From: Sinosporangium album
GTDB lineage: Bacteria > Actinomycetota > Actinomycetes > Streptosporangiales > Streptosporangiaceae
NCBI RefSeq assembly: GCF_900100605.1
Contig: NZ_FNCN01000008.1
Span: 226,650-290,649, forward strand
Direction: 5' to 3'
Length of the DNA: 64,000 bases
Positions 32,983 through 42,630 of this stretch are shown here, one piece after another (position 1 is the stretch's first letter; each line of letters opens with the position of its first letter). The position numbers were made by a program, and so were the translations under genes. The notes under the pieces were generated by a model. That model was given only the letters and a program-made list of their open reading frames with translations, had not been told where the DNA came from and made no database searches.

Positions 32983-33828
32983 ATGAGTGAGACCCTGACG
33001 ATCGCCGAGCTCGCGGAGCGCGCCTCCCGGGTGCTGCGTGACGGCGCGCCGGGGGCGAACGGCCGCGTGCGCGAGGTGCCGAGCGAACGTCTCATCCGGT
33101 GGTATACGACGATCGGCCTGGTCGACCCGCCGCTGACGCGGCGGGGGCGCGTGGCGCGCTACGGCAGACGCCACCTGCTGCAGGTGGTGGCCGTCAAACG
33201 CCTCCAGGCCGACGGCCTGTCCATCGCCGACATCCAGGTGAGGCTCACCGGCGCCACCGACGCCGCGCTGGAGGAGGTGGCGCGCCTGCCGGCCGCTCCC
33301 GGCCCGTCCACCGCGAACGCGGAGACGCCGGAGACGCCGGAGACGCCGGAGACGCGGCCCCCGGAGCGCTTCTGGGCCCGCAGCCCCGCCGCCCGGCGCG
33401 CGGAGCAGCCCTCGGCACAAGGCCCGGCACAGAGCCCGGCACAAGGCCCAGCACAAGGCACGGCACAGAGCCCGGCACAAGGCCCAGCACAAGGCACGGC
33501 ACAGAGCCCGGCACAGAGCGCGGCCCAGAGCCCGGCACAAGGCCCGGCACAGGGCGCGGAGCCACCGGTCCGGCCGTCCGCGACCCCCGTTCACGGCGTA
33601 CGGCTCGCGCCCGGCGTGACGCTGCTGCTCGACGGCGCCGCCCGCGGGCTCGCTCCGGGTGACCTGGCGGCCGTGAGCACGGCGGCGGCCCCCCTCCTCG
33701 CGGCGCTTCGCGACCTGGGCCTCGCCCCGGCCGGTGTCCCGCCGTACAACCCGTACACCGCGCACACCACCCCGCCTGACATGCCCGAAGAGCCCGACGA
33801 GACCCCTTCGGAGGGGAGCACCCGATGA
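32983..33828 (+). CDS. MerR-like regulator with low-complexity linker
   Basis: A 281-residue protein. Residues 1-90 form a MerR-type winged helix: LTIAELAERASRVL, LIRWYTTIGLVDPPLTRRG and RYGRRHLLQVVAVKRLQADGLSIADIQ. A long linker follows, made of GPAQSPAQ-type repeats encoded by 12-bp units between about 33413 and 33560, then a small C-terminal domain HGVRLAPGVTLLLDGAARGL. No effector-binding motif is recognised. It overlaps the downstream VIT/vWA gene by ATGA, so the two are co-translated. Confidence 0.83.
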   Translation: MSETLTIAELAERASRVLRDGAPGANGRVREVPSERLIRWYTTIGLVDPPLTRRGRVARYGRRHLLQVVAVKRLQADGLSIADIQVRLTGATDAALEEVARLPAAPGPSTANAETPETPETPETRPPERFWARSPAARRAEQPSAQGPAQSPAQGPAQGTAQSPAQGPAQGTAQSPAQSAAQSPAQGPAQGAEPPVRPSATPVHGVRLAPGVTLLLDGAARGLAPGDLAAVSTAAAPLLAALRDLGLAPAGVPPYNPYTAHTTPPDMPEEPDETPSEGSTR

Positions 33829-36242
33829 CTTTCACCATCACCGCGCTGCCGGAGAAGCAGTGCGCTCCGCAGCCCGACGCCGGGCTCGGCGCTCTGCGCA
33901 CCGAGCAGGGCAACCTTCCGCTGGAGAGCGTGGACGTCACCGCCGCCGTCGCGGGCACCGCGGCGGAGATGGCGGTGACGCAGTGCTTCCGCAATCCGCA
34001 TGACGTGCCGCTTGAGGCCACCTATGTCTTCCCGCTGCCGAGCCGGGCCGCGGTCACCGCCTTCACCATGGAGGCGGACGGCCACGTGGTCGAGGGCGTG
34101 CTGAAGGAACGCGCGCAGGCCAGGGCGGACTACGACCAGGCACTCGCCGAAGGGCGCCGGGCCGCGATCGCCGAGGAGGACCGGCCCGATGTGTTCACGA
34201 TGCGGGTGGGCAACATCGTGCCCGGGGAACGGGTGACCGTACGGCTGGCGCTGAGCGGGCCTCTGCCGTACGAGGACGGCGCGGCGACGTTCCGCTTCCC
34301 GCTGGTGGTGGCCCCGCGCTATGTGCCGGGTGCGCCGCTGTCCGGCCCCTCCACGGGGGCGGGGACGGCACCGGACACCGACGCGGTGCCGGACGCGTCG
34401 CGGATCACGCCTCCGGTGCTGCTGCCCGGCTTCCCCGACCCGGTGCGCCTGGCGCTCGCCGTACGCTTCGACCCGGCGGCCGTCGCGCCGTACGACGTCG
34501 CCTCCAGCCTCCACGTGGTACGCGAGGAGGAGAGCGGCGACGGCGTCGTCGTACGGCTGGAGCCGGGCGAGCGGCTCGACCGGGACTTCATTCTGAGGCT
34601 GCGCTTCCCGGCGTCGAACTCGCTGACGCTCGTCCCCGACGAGCCGGGACGTACGGACGCCGAGTCCGGTGAGGGCGACGGCACGTTCCTGTTGACGGTG
34701 GTGCCTCCGGAGGGCGAACGCCGTACGCCGAAGGACGTGGTGCTGCTGCTGGACCGCTCGGGCAGCATGGGCGGATGGAAGATGGTTGCCGCGCGGCGGG
34801 CCGCGGCCCGCATCGTGGACACCTTGACGAGTGACGACCGGTTCGCTGTGTTCTCCTTCGACCACGTGGTCGAACGGCCGGACGGCCTTTCCGCCGGGCT
34901 CGTGCCCGCCTCCGACCGCAACCGGTTCCGCGCGGTCGAGCACCTGGCCGGCCTGTCGGCGCGGGGAGGCACGGAGCTGCTCCGGCCGCTGTCGGAGGCC
35001 ATCGCCCTGCTGACGGAAGACGGGGGCGGCGGCCTGGGCAGGGACCGGGTCCTGGTGCTGGTGACCGATGGCCAGGTGGCGAACGAGGACGAGATCCTGG
35101 CCCGGATCGGCCCGGCGCTCGCCGACGTCCGCATGCACACCGTCGGCATCGATCGGGCGGTCAACGCGGCCTTCCTCGGCCGCCTCGCGGGGCTCGGGTC
35201 GGGGCGCTGCGAACTGGTGGAGTCCGAGGACCGGCTCGACGCTGCCATGGAGCACATTCATCGGCGTGTCGGCGCGCCTCTGGTGACGGGCCTGCGGATG
35301 TCGGCCGACGGCCTCGACCTGGTCGACGGCAGCGTGGAGCCCTTCGGTTCGCTGTTCAGTGGTGTGCCGCTGACGGTGTCGGGGCGTTTCCGCGGCGCGG
35401 CGGCGGGTTCGCTGACGCTGTCGGGGACCGGTCCCGACGGTGAGCCGTGGGAGCGCCGTGTGGAGGGCGCCGCCGGGGGTGGCGGCGCCGTACGCGCGAT
35501 GTGGGCGCGGGGCCGTGTGCGGGCGCTGGAGGACCGCTACGCGATAGGCGCCCAGGGGTGGCCGACGCCGTACGACGAGGGTGAGCGGGCGCTGGAGGAG
35601 AAGATCGTGGCGACTTCGCTCCGCTACGGGGTGCTGAGCAGGTTCACGGCGTTCGTCGCGGTGGACTCCCGGGTGGTGGGCGAGGGCGGGCCCGGCCACC
35701 GGGTCGTGCAGCCGGTGGAGCTGCCGAGCGGCTGGGAGCCCCCGGTGCCGCCGGCGCCGTCCCCGGGCGCTCCGATCATGCTCGCGGCGGCGTCGTACGG
35801 CGGGGCCGACGCGTTCGGGGCGCCGCCGCCGGCGCCTGCCGCGGGCGGCTTCGCGCAGGCCGTCCCGCCTCCGGCGGCGGGCCCGAGGATGGTCGGCCGG
35901 GCGCGCATGTCGGCGCCGGCGCCCGCTCCCGCGGGGAACACGCTTGCGGAGGTGCGCCCGCAGCTCGTCCAGGAGCTGGAGCGCCTGGCCGGTGTCGACC
36001 GCCTCTCCCCGCGCGAGCTGCGGGGCTATCTGGCCGACCTGGGCAGCCGCCTGTCGGCGCTCGCCTCCCACCTGGGAGGCCACCCCGACCTGTCGGCGCT
36101 CGCCCGTGACCTCGAAGCCGCCGAGGAGCCGGGCAGCGACCCCGGGGACCTGCTGGCCCGCGTCCGCGACCTGCTGCGCGCCCTGACCGGGGAGCCCGGT
36201 CCGGGGGCGGCGGAACGGCCCTCCTTCTGGAAGCGCCGCTAG
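33825..36242 (+). CDS. VIT and von Willebrand factor A domain protein
   Basis: An 805-residue protein without signal peptide. A VIT domain (about 10-150; VTQCFRNPHDVPLEATYVFPLPS) precedes a vWA domain (about 303-470) with an intact MIDAS, Asp310-x-Ser312-x-Ser314 in LLLDRSGSM and later GGTELL and VTDGQV. The C-terminal third is rich in Ala/Pro with a helical end (RELRGYLADLGSRLSALASH). In eukaryotes this pair occurs in inter-alpha-trypsin inhibitors; in bacteria the function is mostly unknown. Coupling to a MerR-type regulator suggests metal or stress control. Confidence 0.88.
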   Translation: MTFTITALPEKQCAPQPDAGLGALRTEQGNLPLESVDVTAAVAGTAAEMAVTQCFRNPHDVPLEATYVFPLPSRAAVTAFTMEADGHVVEGVLKERAQARADYDQALAEGRRAAIAEEDRPDVFTMRVGNIVPGERVTVRLALSGPLPYEDGAATFRFPLVVAPRYVPGAPLSGPSTGAGTAPDTDAVPDASRITPPVLLPGFPDPVRLALAVRFDPAAVAPYDVASSLHVVREEESGDGVVVRLEPGERLDRDFILRLRFPASNSLTLVPDEPGRTDAESGEGDGTFLLTVVPPEGERRTPKDVVLLLDRSGSMGGWKMVAARRAAARIVDTLTSDDRFAVFSFDHVVERPDGLSAGLVPASDRNRFRAVEHLAGLSARGGTELLRPLSEAIALLTEDGGGGLGRDRVLVLVTDGQVANEDEILARIGPALADVRMHTVGIDRAVNAAFLGRLAGLGSGRCELVESEDRLDAAMEHIHRRVGAPLVTGLRMSADGLDLVDGSVEPFGSLFSGVPLTVSGRFRGAAAGSLTLSGTGPDGEPWERRVEGAAGGGGAVRAMWARGRVRALEDRYAIGAQGWPTPYDEGERALEEKIVATSLRYGVLSRFTAFVAVDSRVVGEGGPGHRVVQPVELPSGWEPPVPPAPSPGAPIMLAAASYGGADAFGAPPPAPAAGGFAQAVPPPAAGPRMVGRARMSAPAPAPAGNTLAEVRPQLVQELERLAGVDRLSPRELRGYLADLGSRLSALASHLGGHPDLSALARDLEAAEEPGSDPGDLLARVRDLLRALTGEPGPGAAERPSFWKRR

Positions 36243-36264
36243 ACCCGCCCGTCACACCCGCCCG

Positions 36265-37161
36265 TCACACCTGCCCGTCGACCAGGGCGGCCCGCACCCG
36301 GCTGATGTGCTCGGGGGTCGTACGGCAGCAGCCCCCGATCAGGCTCGCCCCGGCCGCGCGCCACTCCGCCGCGGCCTGGGCGAACGCCGAGGGCTCGGCG
36401 GTGCCCAGCCACCGCCGGGCGGCCGGGTCGAAGGTCTCGCCGGAGTTGGGGTAGACGACGACGGGGCAGTTGTCGATGCACCGGATGAGCGAGGGGATGT
36501 AGCGCGGCGGGGTGCAGTTGACGCCGACGGCGACGACCCTCGGATGCCCGGAGAACACGGCCGCCGCCTCTCTGAGCGGGGTGCCGTCGCTGATGCGGGA
36601 CTCGTCGCGGCAGGAGAAACTCACCCAGATGCGGGCGTCGGGGGTCTCGTCGAGGAGGCGGGCCAGGGCGCGGGCCTCGCCGTACGAGGGGATGGTCTCG
36701 CAGGCGAGCAGGTCGGCACCGGAGGCGGCGAGCAGGTGCCACCGGTCGCGGTGCCAGTCCGCCAGCGCGTCCTCGTCGAGGTCGTAGTCGCCGGTGTATT
36801 CGACTCCGCCTGTGAGGAAGGCCCCGTAGGGGCCGACGCTCGCCGCGACGAGCCCGCCGCCGTGCTCGTCGCGGGCCTGCATGGCGAGCGTGACGGAGAG
36901 GGTGATGAGATCCTCGGCCTCGCGGTGGGAGCACCCCCGGCGCATGAGGCCGGGGATGGTCGCCTGATAGCTGGCGGTCGTCGCGACGTCGGCGCCTGCG
37001 GCGAAGTAGTCGCGATGGGCCCGGCGGATCGCGCCGGGATCGTCGGCGAGAAGTCTCGCGGACCAGAGGTCGTCGCCGAGGTCGCCTCCGAGCGCCTCCA
37101 GACGGCTCGCCAGACCACCGTCGAGGACGAGGATGTCGCGGCCTTCCAGGGCGGAACTCAC
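36265..37161 (-). CDS. mmuM: Homocysteine S-methyltransferase
   Basis: A 298-residue zinc enzyme that methylates homocysteine, with S-methylmethionine or SAM as likely donor. It has LVLDGGLASRLEALG, TTASYQAT, and the zinc ligands in VGVNCTPP and LIGGCCRTTPEHI. It lacks the folate and cobalamin domains of MetH. It appears monocistronic, with its stop 22 bases from the convergent vWA gene. Confidence 0.92.
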   Translation of the reverse strand: MSSALEGRDILVLDGGLASRLEALGGDLGDDLWSARLLADDPGAIRRAHRDYFAAGADVATTASYQATIPGLMRRGCSHREAEDLITLSVTLAMQARDEHGGGLVAASVGPYGAFLTGGVEYTGDYDLDEDALADWHRDRWHLLAASGADLLACETIPSYGEARALARLLDETPDARIWVSFSCRDESRISDGTPLREAAAVFSGHPRVVAVGVNCTPPRYIPSLIRCIDNCPVVVYPNSGETFDPAARRWLGTAEPSAFAQAAAEWRAAGASLIGGCCRTTPEHISRVRAALVDGQV

Positions 37162-37214
37162 CCGCCAACTCTATGCGGAACCGGACATCGCACAACCCCC
37201 GGGAAGAGGGCTGT

Positions 37215-37934
37215 TCAGGACCCTCCGGCAGCCGCCTGCCGCGCGGCCCGGGCCATCTCCACCTTGGCGCTCGTGGCGTATTTGTCGACGTATTCCTGGC
37301 CGGACAGCTCCATCAGCGCATACATGATCTCGTCGGTGACGGCGCGCAGCACGAGGCGGTCCTCCTCCATGCCGTAGTAGCGGGAGAAGTCGAGCGGCTT
37401 GCCGAACTTCACCCCCGGCCGGATGCCGAGCCTGGGCAGGAGTCGGCCCGGCGGCATCATCTCGAAGGTGTTGACCATCGCCCAGGGGATGACCGGGGCG
37501 CGGGATTCGAGCGCGAGCCGGGCGACGCCGGTCTTGCCCTTGTAGAGACGCCCGTCGGGAGACCGCGTGCCCTCGGGGTAGATGCCGAGGATCTCGCCCT
37601 CCCCGAGCACCCGCAGGCCGGTGCGGAGCGCGGCCTCGCTGGCCTTGCCGCCGGACCGGTCCACCGGCACCGTGCCCACCCCGGTGAAGAAGGCCCGGAC
37701 GAGCAGGCCCTTGATGCCCCTGCCGGTGAAGTATTCGGCTTTGCCCAGGGAGATGACCTTGCGGGGAAGTTGGAGGGGGCCAAAAAAGTGGTCGGCGAAC
37801 GACAAATGATTGCCGGCGAGGATGACGGGCCCCTCGTCGGGAACATTCTTGGCGCCCTCCGTCCAGGGCCGGAACACGAGATGGAGGATCGGCTTCAAAA
37901 TCGCCTTCACCACCCAGTAGAACACTCGGGGCAC
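37215..37934 (-). CDS. plsC: 1-acyl-glycerol-3-phosphate acyltransferase family protein
   Basis: A 239-residue membrane-associated acyltransferase with the catalytic motif NHLSFAD (NHx4D), GTVPVDRSGG, and substrate-binding YPEGTRSPDGRLYKGKTGVA. It would acylate lysophosphatidate or a related acceptor in phospholipid synthesis. The equivalent position in M. tuberculosis holds Rv2182c, an acyltransferase of this type. The hydrophobic N-terminus (VFYWVVKAILKPILHLVF) probably anchors it. Confidence 0.88.
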   Translation of the reverse strand: MPRVFYWVVKAILKPILHLVFRPWTEGAKNVPDEGPVILAGNHLSFADHFFGPLQLPRKVISLGKAEYFTGRGIKGLLVRAFFTGVGTVPVDRSGGKASEAALRTGLRVLGEGEILGIYPEGTRSPDGRLYKGKTGVARLALESRAPVIPWAMVNTFEMMPPGRLLPRLGIRPGVKFGKPLDFSRYYGMEEDRLVLRAVTDEIMYALMELSGQEYVDKYATSAKVEMARAARQAAAGGS

Positions 37935-38082
37935 CTCATCTCGGTATTCGAGTCTTCACGCACGACGCGCTATCCTCCCATCTTCCGGCCACCCCTCCCA
38001 CACCGACAAATCAACCTCTCGCACAACCACCCCGGATCGTGCGACCATCAGTCGATCAGCCGCTGCGCGAGGAGGCCCGGCC

Positions 38083-38847
38083 ATGCCACTCATGCCTGGC
38101 GCCGAGCCGTACCACCACGAAGGTGGTCAAATCGGCGTTCTTCTCTGCCATGGTTTCACCGGCACACCGCAGTCTCTGCGCCCATGGGGCGAGTTCCTCG
38201 CCACGGCGGGCCTGACCGTGTCGCTTCCCAGGCTCCCCGGTCACGGCACCACCTGGCAGGAGATGAACCGCACGCGCTGGGAAGACTGGTATGCCGAGCT
38301 CGACCTCGCCTTCGCCGATCTGCAGGGCCGGTGTGCCGAGATCTTCGTCATGGGGCTCTCGCTCGGCGGATGCATGGCGTTCCGGCTGGCCGAGGTGCAC
38401 GGCACCGGCGTCCGCGGTGTGGTGGCGGTCAACCCGTCCCTGTCGCTCGACGCCCCCCTGCTGCGGTTCGCGCCGCTGATCAAGCTGTTCGTGCCCTCGG
38501 TGGCGGGCCTGGCCGGCGACATCAAAAAGCCCGGCGTGAGCGAGCTGGCCTATACCCGCACGCCGGTCCGCGCCGCCGCCACGCTGCCCCGGCTGTGGAC
38601 CCTGGTGCAGTCCGAGCTCGAACGGATCACGCAGCCGGTGCTGGTCTTCCACAGCCCGCAGGACCACGTGGTCAAACCCACGAGTGTTCGCATCCTGCGG
38701 GAACGCCTCACCGGCGGCAACCTCGACGTGATCGAACTCACCGACAGCTTCCACGTCGCGACCCTGGACAATGAGGCAGATCGGATTTTCACGGGGAGCC
38801 TCGACTTCGTAAGGACACATGCCTCTGTACCCTTACAGAGAGACTGA
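38083..38847 (+). CDS. Alpha/beta hydrolase, carboxylesterase/monoacylglycerol lipase type
   Basis: A 254-residue alpha/beta hydrolase related to Est30. The oxyanion region is LLCHGFTGTPQSL, the nucleophile elbow GLSLGG, the acid Asp in FHSPQDHVVKP and the catalytic His in DSFHVATLD. No signal peptide, so cytoplasmic. It is divergent from plsC; a role in lipid turnover is plausible. Confidence 0.88.
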   Translation: MPLMPGAEPYHHEGGQIGVLLCHGFTGTPQSLRPWGEFLATAGLTVSLPRLPGHGTTWQEMNRTRWEDWYAELDLAFADLQGRCAEIFVMGLSLGGCMAFRLAEVHGTGVRGVVAVNPSLSLDAPLLRFAPLIKLFVPSVAGLAGDIKKPGVSELAYTRTPVRAAATLPRLWTLVQSELERITQPVLVFHSPQDHVVKPTSVRILRERLTGGNLDVIELTDSFHVATLDNEADRIFTGSLDFVRTHASVPLQRD

Positions 38848-38924
38848 TCGCGAGCAGGGGGACGCGAGCAGGGGGAGATGCGCGGTCTTACACAAGGAAG
38901 CGACCGGCCGATGGACACAGTCAC

Positions 38925-39569
38925 GTGACGCCTCAAAGCGATGAGGACGAGGTCTGGCGTCAGATCGTCGCGTCCTTCAACGCCCCGGTGGACAGCGATC
39001 CCTCCGGCCAGCCGTGGCCGGACAGCGAGAACCTCACACCGGAGCCCGCAGGACGCCGAACCGACGACGACCCCACGGCCGATCTTCCCTCCACGCCGCC
39101 CGCCGACCCACGCGAGCCTCGGGACATCCGGGATCTTCTCGATCTTCGTGATGGTTCAGAGGCGGGTCCCGGCGGCCTCGGCGCCCCCGGCCCCGACCGG
39201 CCGCACCGGGGCGGCGCGTTCCAGCGCCGACCCGACGACGGCTCCCGGGACCCCCTCGACCTCCCCGGACACACGGGCGGCGACCCCGACTCCGGCGACG
39301 GGGCCGACGAGGGGGCCGACGAGGGGCATTACGAGCCGCCGCCTCCCCCACCGCTCCCCAAGGCCGACACGCCCACCAAGCTCGCGTGGTTCGCCCTCTT
39401 CGGAGGACCCGCCTACCTGCTCCTGGCCGCCATGCTCGGCTGGCACATGGAGGGGTGGGCGCTGTTCGCCGCCGTCGCCGCCTTCATCGGCGGCTTCGTC
39501 GCCCTGGTCGTGCGGATGGGCGACGGCCCCCCCAACGACTCCGGCTGGGACGACGGCGCCGTCATCTGA
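38925..39569 (+). CDS. Acidic, Pro-rich protein with two C-terminal membrane helices
   Basis: A 214-residue protein starting at GTG. The first 140 residues are acidic and Pro/Gly-rich and probably disordered, ending in a PPPPPPLPKAD stretch. Two membrane helices follow: LAWFALFGGPAYLLLAAMLGW and GWALFAAVAAFIGGFVALVV. I do not recognise a named family; similar tail-anchored proteins occur in actinobacteria. Function unknown. Confidence 0.7.
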   Translation: MTPQSDEDEVWRQIVASFNAPVDSDPSGQPWPDSENLTPEPAGRRTDDDPTADLPSTPPADPREPRDIRDLLDLRDGSEAGPGGLGAPGPDRPHRGGAFQRRPDDGSRDPLDLPGHTGGDPDSGDGADEGADEGHYEPPPPPPLPKADTPTKLAWFALFGGPAYLLLAAMLGWHMEGWALFAAVAAFIGGFVALVVRMGDGPPNDSGWDDGAVI

Positions 39570-39611
39570 CGCCCCGCTCCCCGGCCCGCGCGCAAGACCC
39601 GGCGCTCCCAC

Positions 39612-40736
39612 TCAGCGGTCGGTGGGGCCGCCGAAACGCTTGACCACGTCGGTGTAGCGGTCGGCCTGGTCGACGACGTGGCCCACCGCCCAGACGCCTG
39701 AGGAGCCGGGGACGGCCGTCACCGACTGGAGCCGCAGCGTGCCGCCCTCGGCCACGGGCCCACCCCTGATGATCTTGCCTTTGCCGTGCTCGTAGCGCAT
39801 CAGGAACGCCTCGCTCGGGCGGCTCGGGTCGGACCCGGAAATCCAGAACCGGCCCTTGCCGTCGCCGGTCACGCCGTACAGATGCGCGTCGGCGTCCGGC
39901 ACGCGCACCTGGCTCCAGCGCCTGCCGTTCCAGGCCAGCACGAGAGGCGCGATGTCGTCCGGCCCCCGGTAGACGCCACCCACGGCCAGAACGCGCTTGG
40001 GCGAGTCGACATAGACGTCCCGGAGGTAGCCCCCCGGGATCGAGGGAACCCGCACAGACCTCCACGTGCCGCCGGACAGGCGCATGATCAACGGTTTGGA
40101 CCCGGTGTCGCCGACGGTCCACCCGTCGCCCTTCGCCGACACCGACACACCGTAGAGCACGCCCTTGGTCTTCATCGGCGTCAGCGACCAGCTCGCCCCG
40201 TCACCCGAGAGCACCAGAGGCTTGCCGTCACGGCTTCCGACCGCCACCACCTTGCCCTGCGCGGCGGTCACACCCCCCAGCCAGTCGCCCCCGCGCAAGT
40301 CGTCCACGGTGACCCGGTCGAACCCTCCCGCGTCACCCTTCGCGATGTACGGCTGGCCGTCGTGACCATCGCCGACCGTCCACATCTGACCCGGCCCCGC
40401 CGCGGCGACCGAACGCAGATGGCCCGCGCCCGTCGCGTCGTTGCGGATCGGCACATGCGACCACGAGGCGCCGTCCCACCGTGTGATCACGCCGCGGTTC
40501 TGCCAGACGTCCCAGATCTCCTGCTGCCCCACCGCCCACACGTCGGTGCTCGACAGGGCGACGACATCGGAGAGCGACCCGTCGGCGCGCAGCCGAGCGC
40601 TGGTGGACTGCTGCCAAGCCTCGGCCACGGGCGGATTGGTCGGTTCGGCGTGCGCGGAAACGGCCGGCGTCGCTGAGGCGAGAAGCGCGGCTGCCGCGCA
40701 CACGACCGAAGCACGCCGCATTGAGCGGCGGGTCAT
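39612..40736 (-). CDS. Secreted beta-propeller-like protein
   Basis: A 374-residue protein with a clear export signal (MTRRSMRRASVVCAAAALLA... with AHA cleavage region). The mature part repeats a motif of about 45 residues such as STDVWAVGQQ, PGQMWTVGDG, AKGDGWTVGD and SSGVWAVGHV. The spacing suggests a beta-propeller of five or six blades. No catalytic residues are evident. The ATG chosen is the one that fits the signal peptide. Confidence 0.72.
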   Translation of the reverse strand: MTRRSMRRASVVCAAAALLASATPAVSAHAEPTNPPVAEAWQQSTSARLRADGSLSDVVALSSTDVWAVGQQEIWDVWQNRGVITRWDGASWSHVPIRNDATGAGHLRSVAAAGPGQMWTVGDGHDGQPYIAKGDAGGFDRVTVDDLRGGDWLGGVTAAQGKVVAVGSRDGKPLVLSGDGASWSLTPMKTKGVLYGVSVSAKGDGWTVGDTGSKPLIMRLSGGTWRSVRVPSIPGGYLRDVYVDSPKRVLAVGGVYRGPDDIAPLVLAWNGRRWSQVRVPDADAHLYGVTGDGKGRFWISGSDPSRPSEAFLMRYEHGKGKIIRGGPVAEGGTLRLQSVTAVPGSSGVWAVGHVVDQADRYTDVVKRFGGPTDR

Positions 40737-40774
40737 GGGGAAATCGTACGGCCCTGGCCCTGCACTTCGTGGCT

Positions 40775-41485
40775 TCACCCGCCCGGTGATGCCCGATGCG
40801 TGGTGAGATCAGCGACAACGGGCAGATGGTCGGTCGCCGCCCGGAGGTCGGCCGTATCGGCCTCCGCCGTACCGCAGCCGAGGACCGTCAAGCCGGGCGA
40901 CGCGAAGACTCCGTCGATCCGGTAGCGCGGTCCGCGTGCCGAGAACGTCAGCCCGTCCCCGCGCGGAACACGCGCGAAGCAGTCGGTGTAGCGCTCCGTC
41001 AGATACCGCCAGGCGGGCTCGTGGTCCTGCTCGTTGACATCGCCCGCCAGCACGACCGAAGCCCCGTGGCGCGCCGCCACGTCCTCCGCCAACGCCACGA
41101 CCTCCTCGACATGGGCGAGCCTCGCCGCCGCCGCCAGATCAAGGTGGAACGACCCCACCGCCAGCCGCGCGCCCGCCACCTCGACCACCGCGAGCGCGAG
41201 CCCGCGCCGCTCCAGCCGGGGAAACCGCCGCAGCGCATGGCTCTCATCGTGCACAAGCCGTACGGCACCGCCGACGAGAACCGCCACCCCGCCCACCCGG
41301 CCGCCCGCGCCCACCCTCATGCCCGCCGACTCGGCCAGCCCGCGCCGCTTCGCCCGCCAGCGCAGGAACCGCGGCGCCTCCTGCACGCACAGCAGATCCG
41401 GCGCCATGCTCCTGATGACCCTGGTCAGCGCTTCGGCATCGTCATACATCGACCGCACGTTGTACGTCGCCACCCTGACCGCCAT
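40775..41485 (-). CDS. Endonuclease/exonuclease/phosphatase family protein
   Basis: A 236-residue EEP-fold enzyme. Metal and catalytic residues are visible in VATYNVRSMYDD, LLCVQEAP, GSFHLDL, VLAGDVNEQDH and ATDHLPVVADL. The substrate may be a nucleic acid, a phosphoinositide or another phosphodiester. No signal peptide. The stop is about 40 bases from the secreted-protein start. Confidence 0.85.
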   Translation of the reverse strand: MAVRVATYNVRSMYDDAEALTRVIRSMAPDLLCVQEAPRFLRWRAKRRGLAESAGMRVGAGGRVGGVAVLVGGAVRLVHDESHALRRFPRLERRGLALAVVEVAGARLAVGSFHLDLAAAARLAHVEEVVALAEDVAARHGASVVLAGDVNEQDHEPAWRYLTERYTDCFARVPRGDGLTFSARGPRYRIDGVFASPGLTVLGCGTAEADTADLRAATDHLPVVADLTTHRASPGG

Positions 41486-41622
41486 GCACTCCCCCGCAGA
41501 CGCCTACCGGTCTCCCATACTGGCTCCCCGAATTGGGAAACGCGGAGCGCTCGGGCCGGGGGCCGGGTCGGGCCGACCGCGTGGGCCCGGCGGCACCGGG
41601 GGTGCCGCCGGGGCGCGGGTCG

Positions 41623-42555
41623 TCAGGGCAGGCGGGCCAGATCGGCCGCGCCGACGAGGCCGGCCGAGGGGCCGAGTTCGGCGAGGCGGACCTCGGCCAC
41701 GGGCCGGTGGCCCCGCCCGGTGAGAAGAGCCGCGTAGGTCTCCCGCACCTGGTCGACGAAGAGGTCGGCGGCGCGTGAGACGCCCCCGCCGATGATGAAG
41801 CACCCCGGGTCGAGGACCGCGCTGAGGTCGGCCATGCCCTGGGCCAGCCAGCCCGCGAGGACCGAGAACGCCGCCAAGGCGGCCTCGTCGCCCAGCCTCG
41901 CCGCCTCGGTGACCTCCTCGCCCTCGATCGTGCCGCCGGCGAGCCCCAGCAGGATGCCCGCCCGCTGCGGGTCGGCCGCCGCGATCTCCCTGGCCTCCAT
42001 GACAAGGGCCCGGCCGCTGGCGTACTGCTCCCAGCAGCCCAGGTTGCCGCACCCGCACAGCCTGCCGCCCGGGACGACCTGCATGTGGCCGAGCTCGGCG
42101 CCCATGCCCCACCGGCCCCGGTAGAGCGCGCCGTCGAACACCAGTCCGCCGCCGATGCCCGTGCCCACCGTGAGCAGCACGACGTGGCTCTGCCCGCGCC
42201 CCGCCCCGAAGCGGGCCTCCGCCCACGCCGTCGCGTTCGCGTCGTTCTCCACCACCACCGGCAGCCCGACAAGGGAGGAGACCTTCTTCTGCAGCGGCTC
42301 CTCCCGCCAGGCCAGGTTGGGCGCGAAACGCACAACCGACCGCGTCTCATCCACGAACCCCGCCGCGCCGAGGCCCACGGCCTCGATATCGCGCCCGCGA
42401 CGCAGCTCGCCCACAACCTCCGCGATCGTCTCCGCAACCCGGTCGACGTCGTCGGCGGGGGTAGGACGAAGCAGGTGGTCCTGCACTCGGCCGTCCTCGT
42501 CGACTACGCCCGCGGCAATCTTTGTGCCGCCGATGTCCACACCGATGGTCAGCAT
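41623..42555 (-). CDS. glkA: Glucokinase, ROK family
   Basis: A 310-residue ROK kinase. ATP-binding starts MLTIGVDIGGTKIAAGVVDE; the catalytic Asp is in VVENDANATAWAEARFG; the sugar site includes LGHMQV and the zinc motif CGCGNLGCWEQYASG. It resembles Streptomyces GlkA, which phosphorylates glucose and takes part in carbon repression. The start at MLTIG follows GGGGAC. Confidence 0.93.
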   Translation of the reverse strand: MLTIGVDIGGTKIAAGVVDEDGRVQDHLLRPTPADDVDRVAETIAEVVGELRRGRDIEAVGLGAAGFVDETRSVVRFAPNLAWREEPLQKKVSSLVGLPVVVENDANATAWAEARFGAGRGQSHVVLLTVGTGIGGGLVFDGALYRGRWGMGAELGHMQVVPGGRLCGCGNLGCWEQYASGRALVMEAREIAAADPQRAGILLGLAGGTIEGEEVTEAARLGDEAALAAFSVLAGWLAQGMADLSAVLDPGCFIIGGGVSRAADLFVDQVRETYAALLTGRGHRPVAEVRLAELGPSAGLVGAADLARLP

Positions 42556-42630
42556 GTCCCCAACCATTCCCAAGCGGGCCCAGACTCAGCCCATGTTCGC
42601 GGCATCAGCGTAGTCATATCCGCCAAACAG

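Noticed and set aside
33413..33560. Possible CRISPR-like array
   Set aside because: The repeats are contiguous 12-bp coding units without spacers, inside the MerR-like gene.
33591..36083. An 830-codon minus-strand frame
   Set aside because: Antisense to the VIT/vWA gene, whose MIDAS motif is clear.
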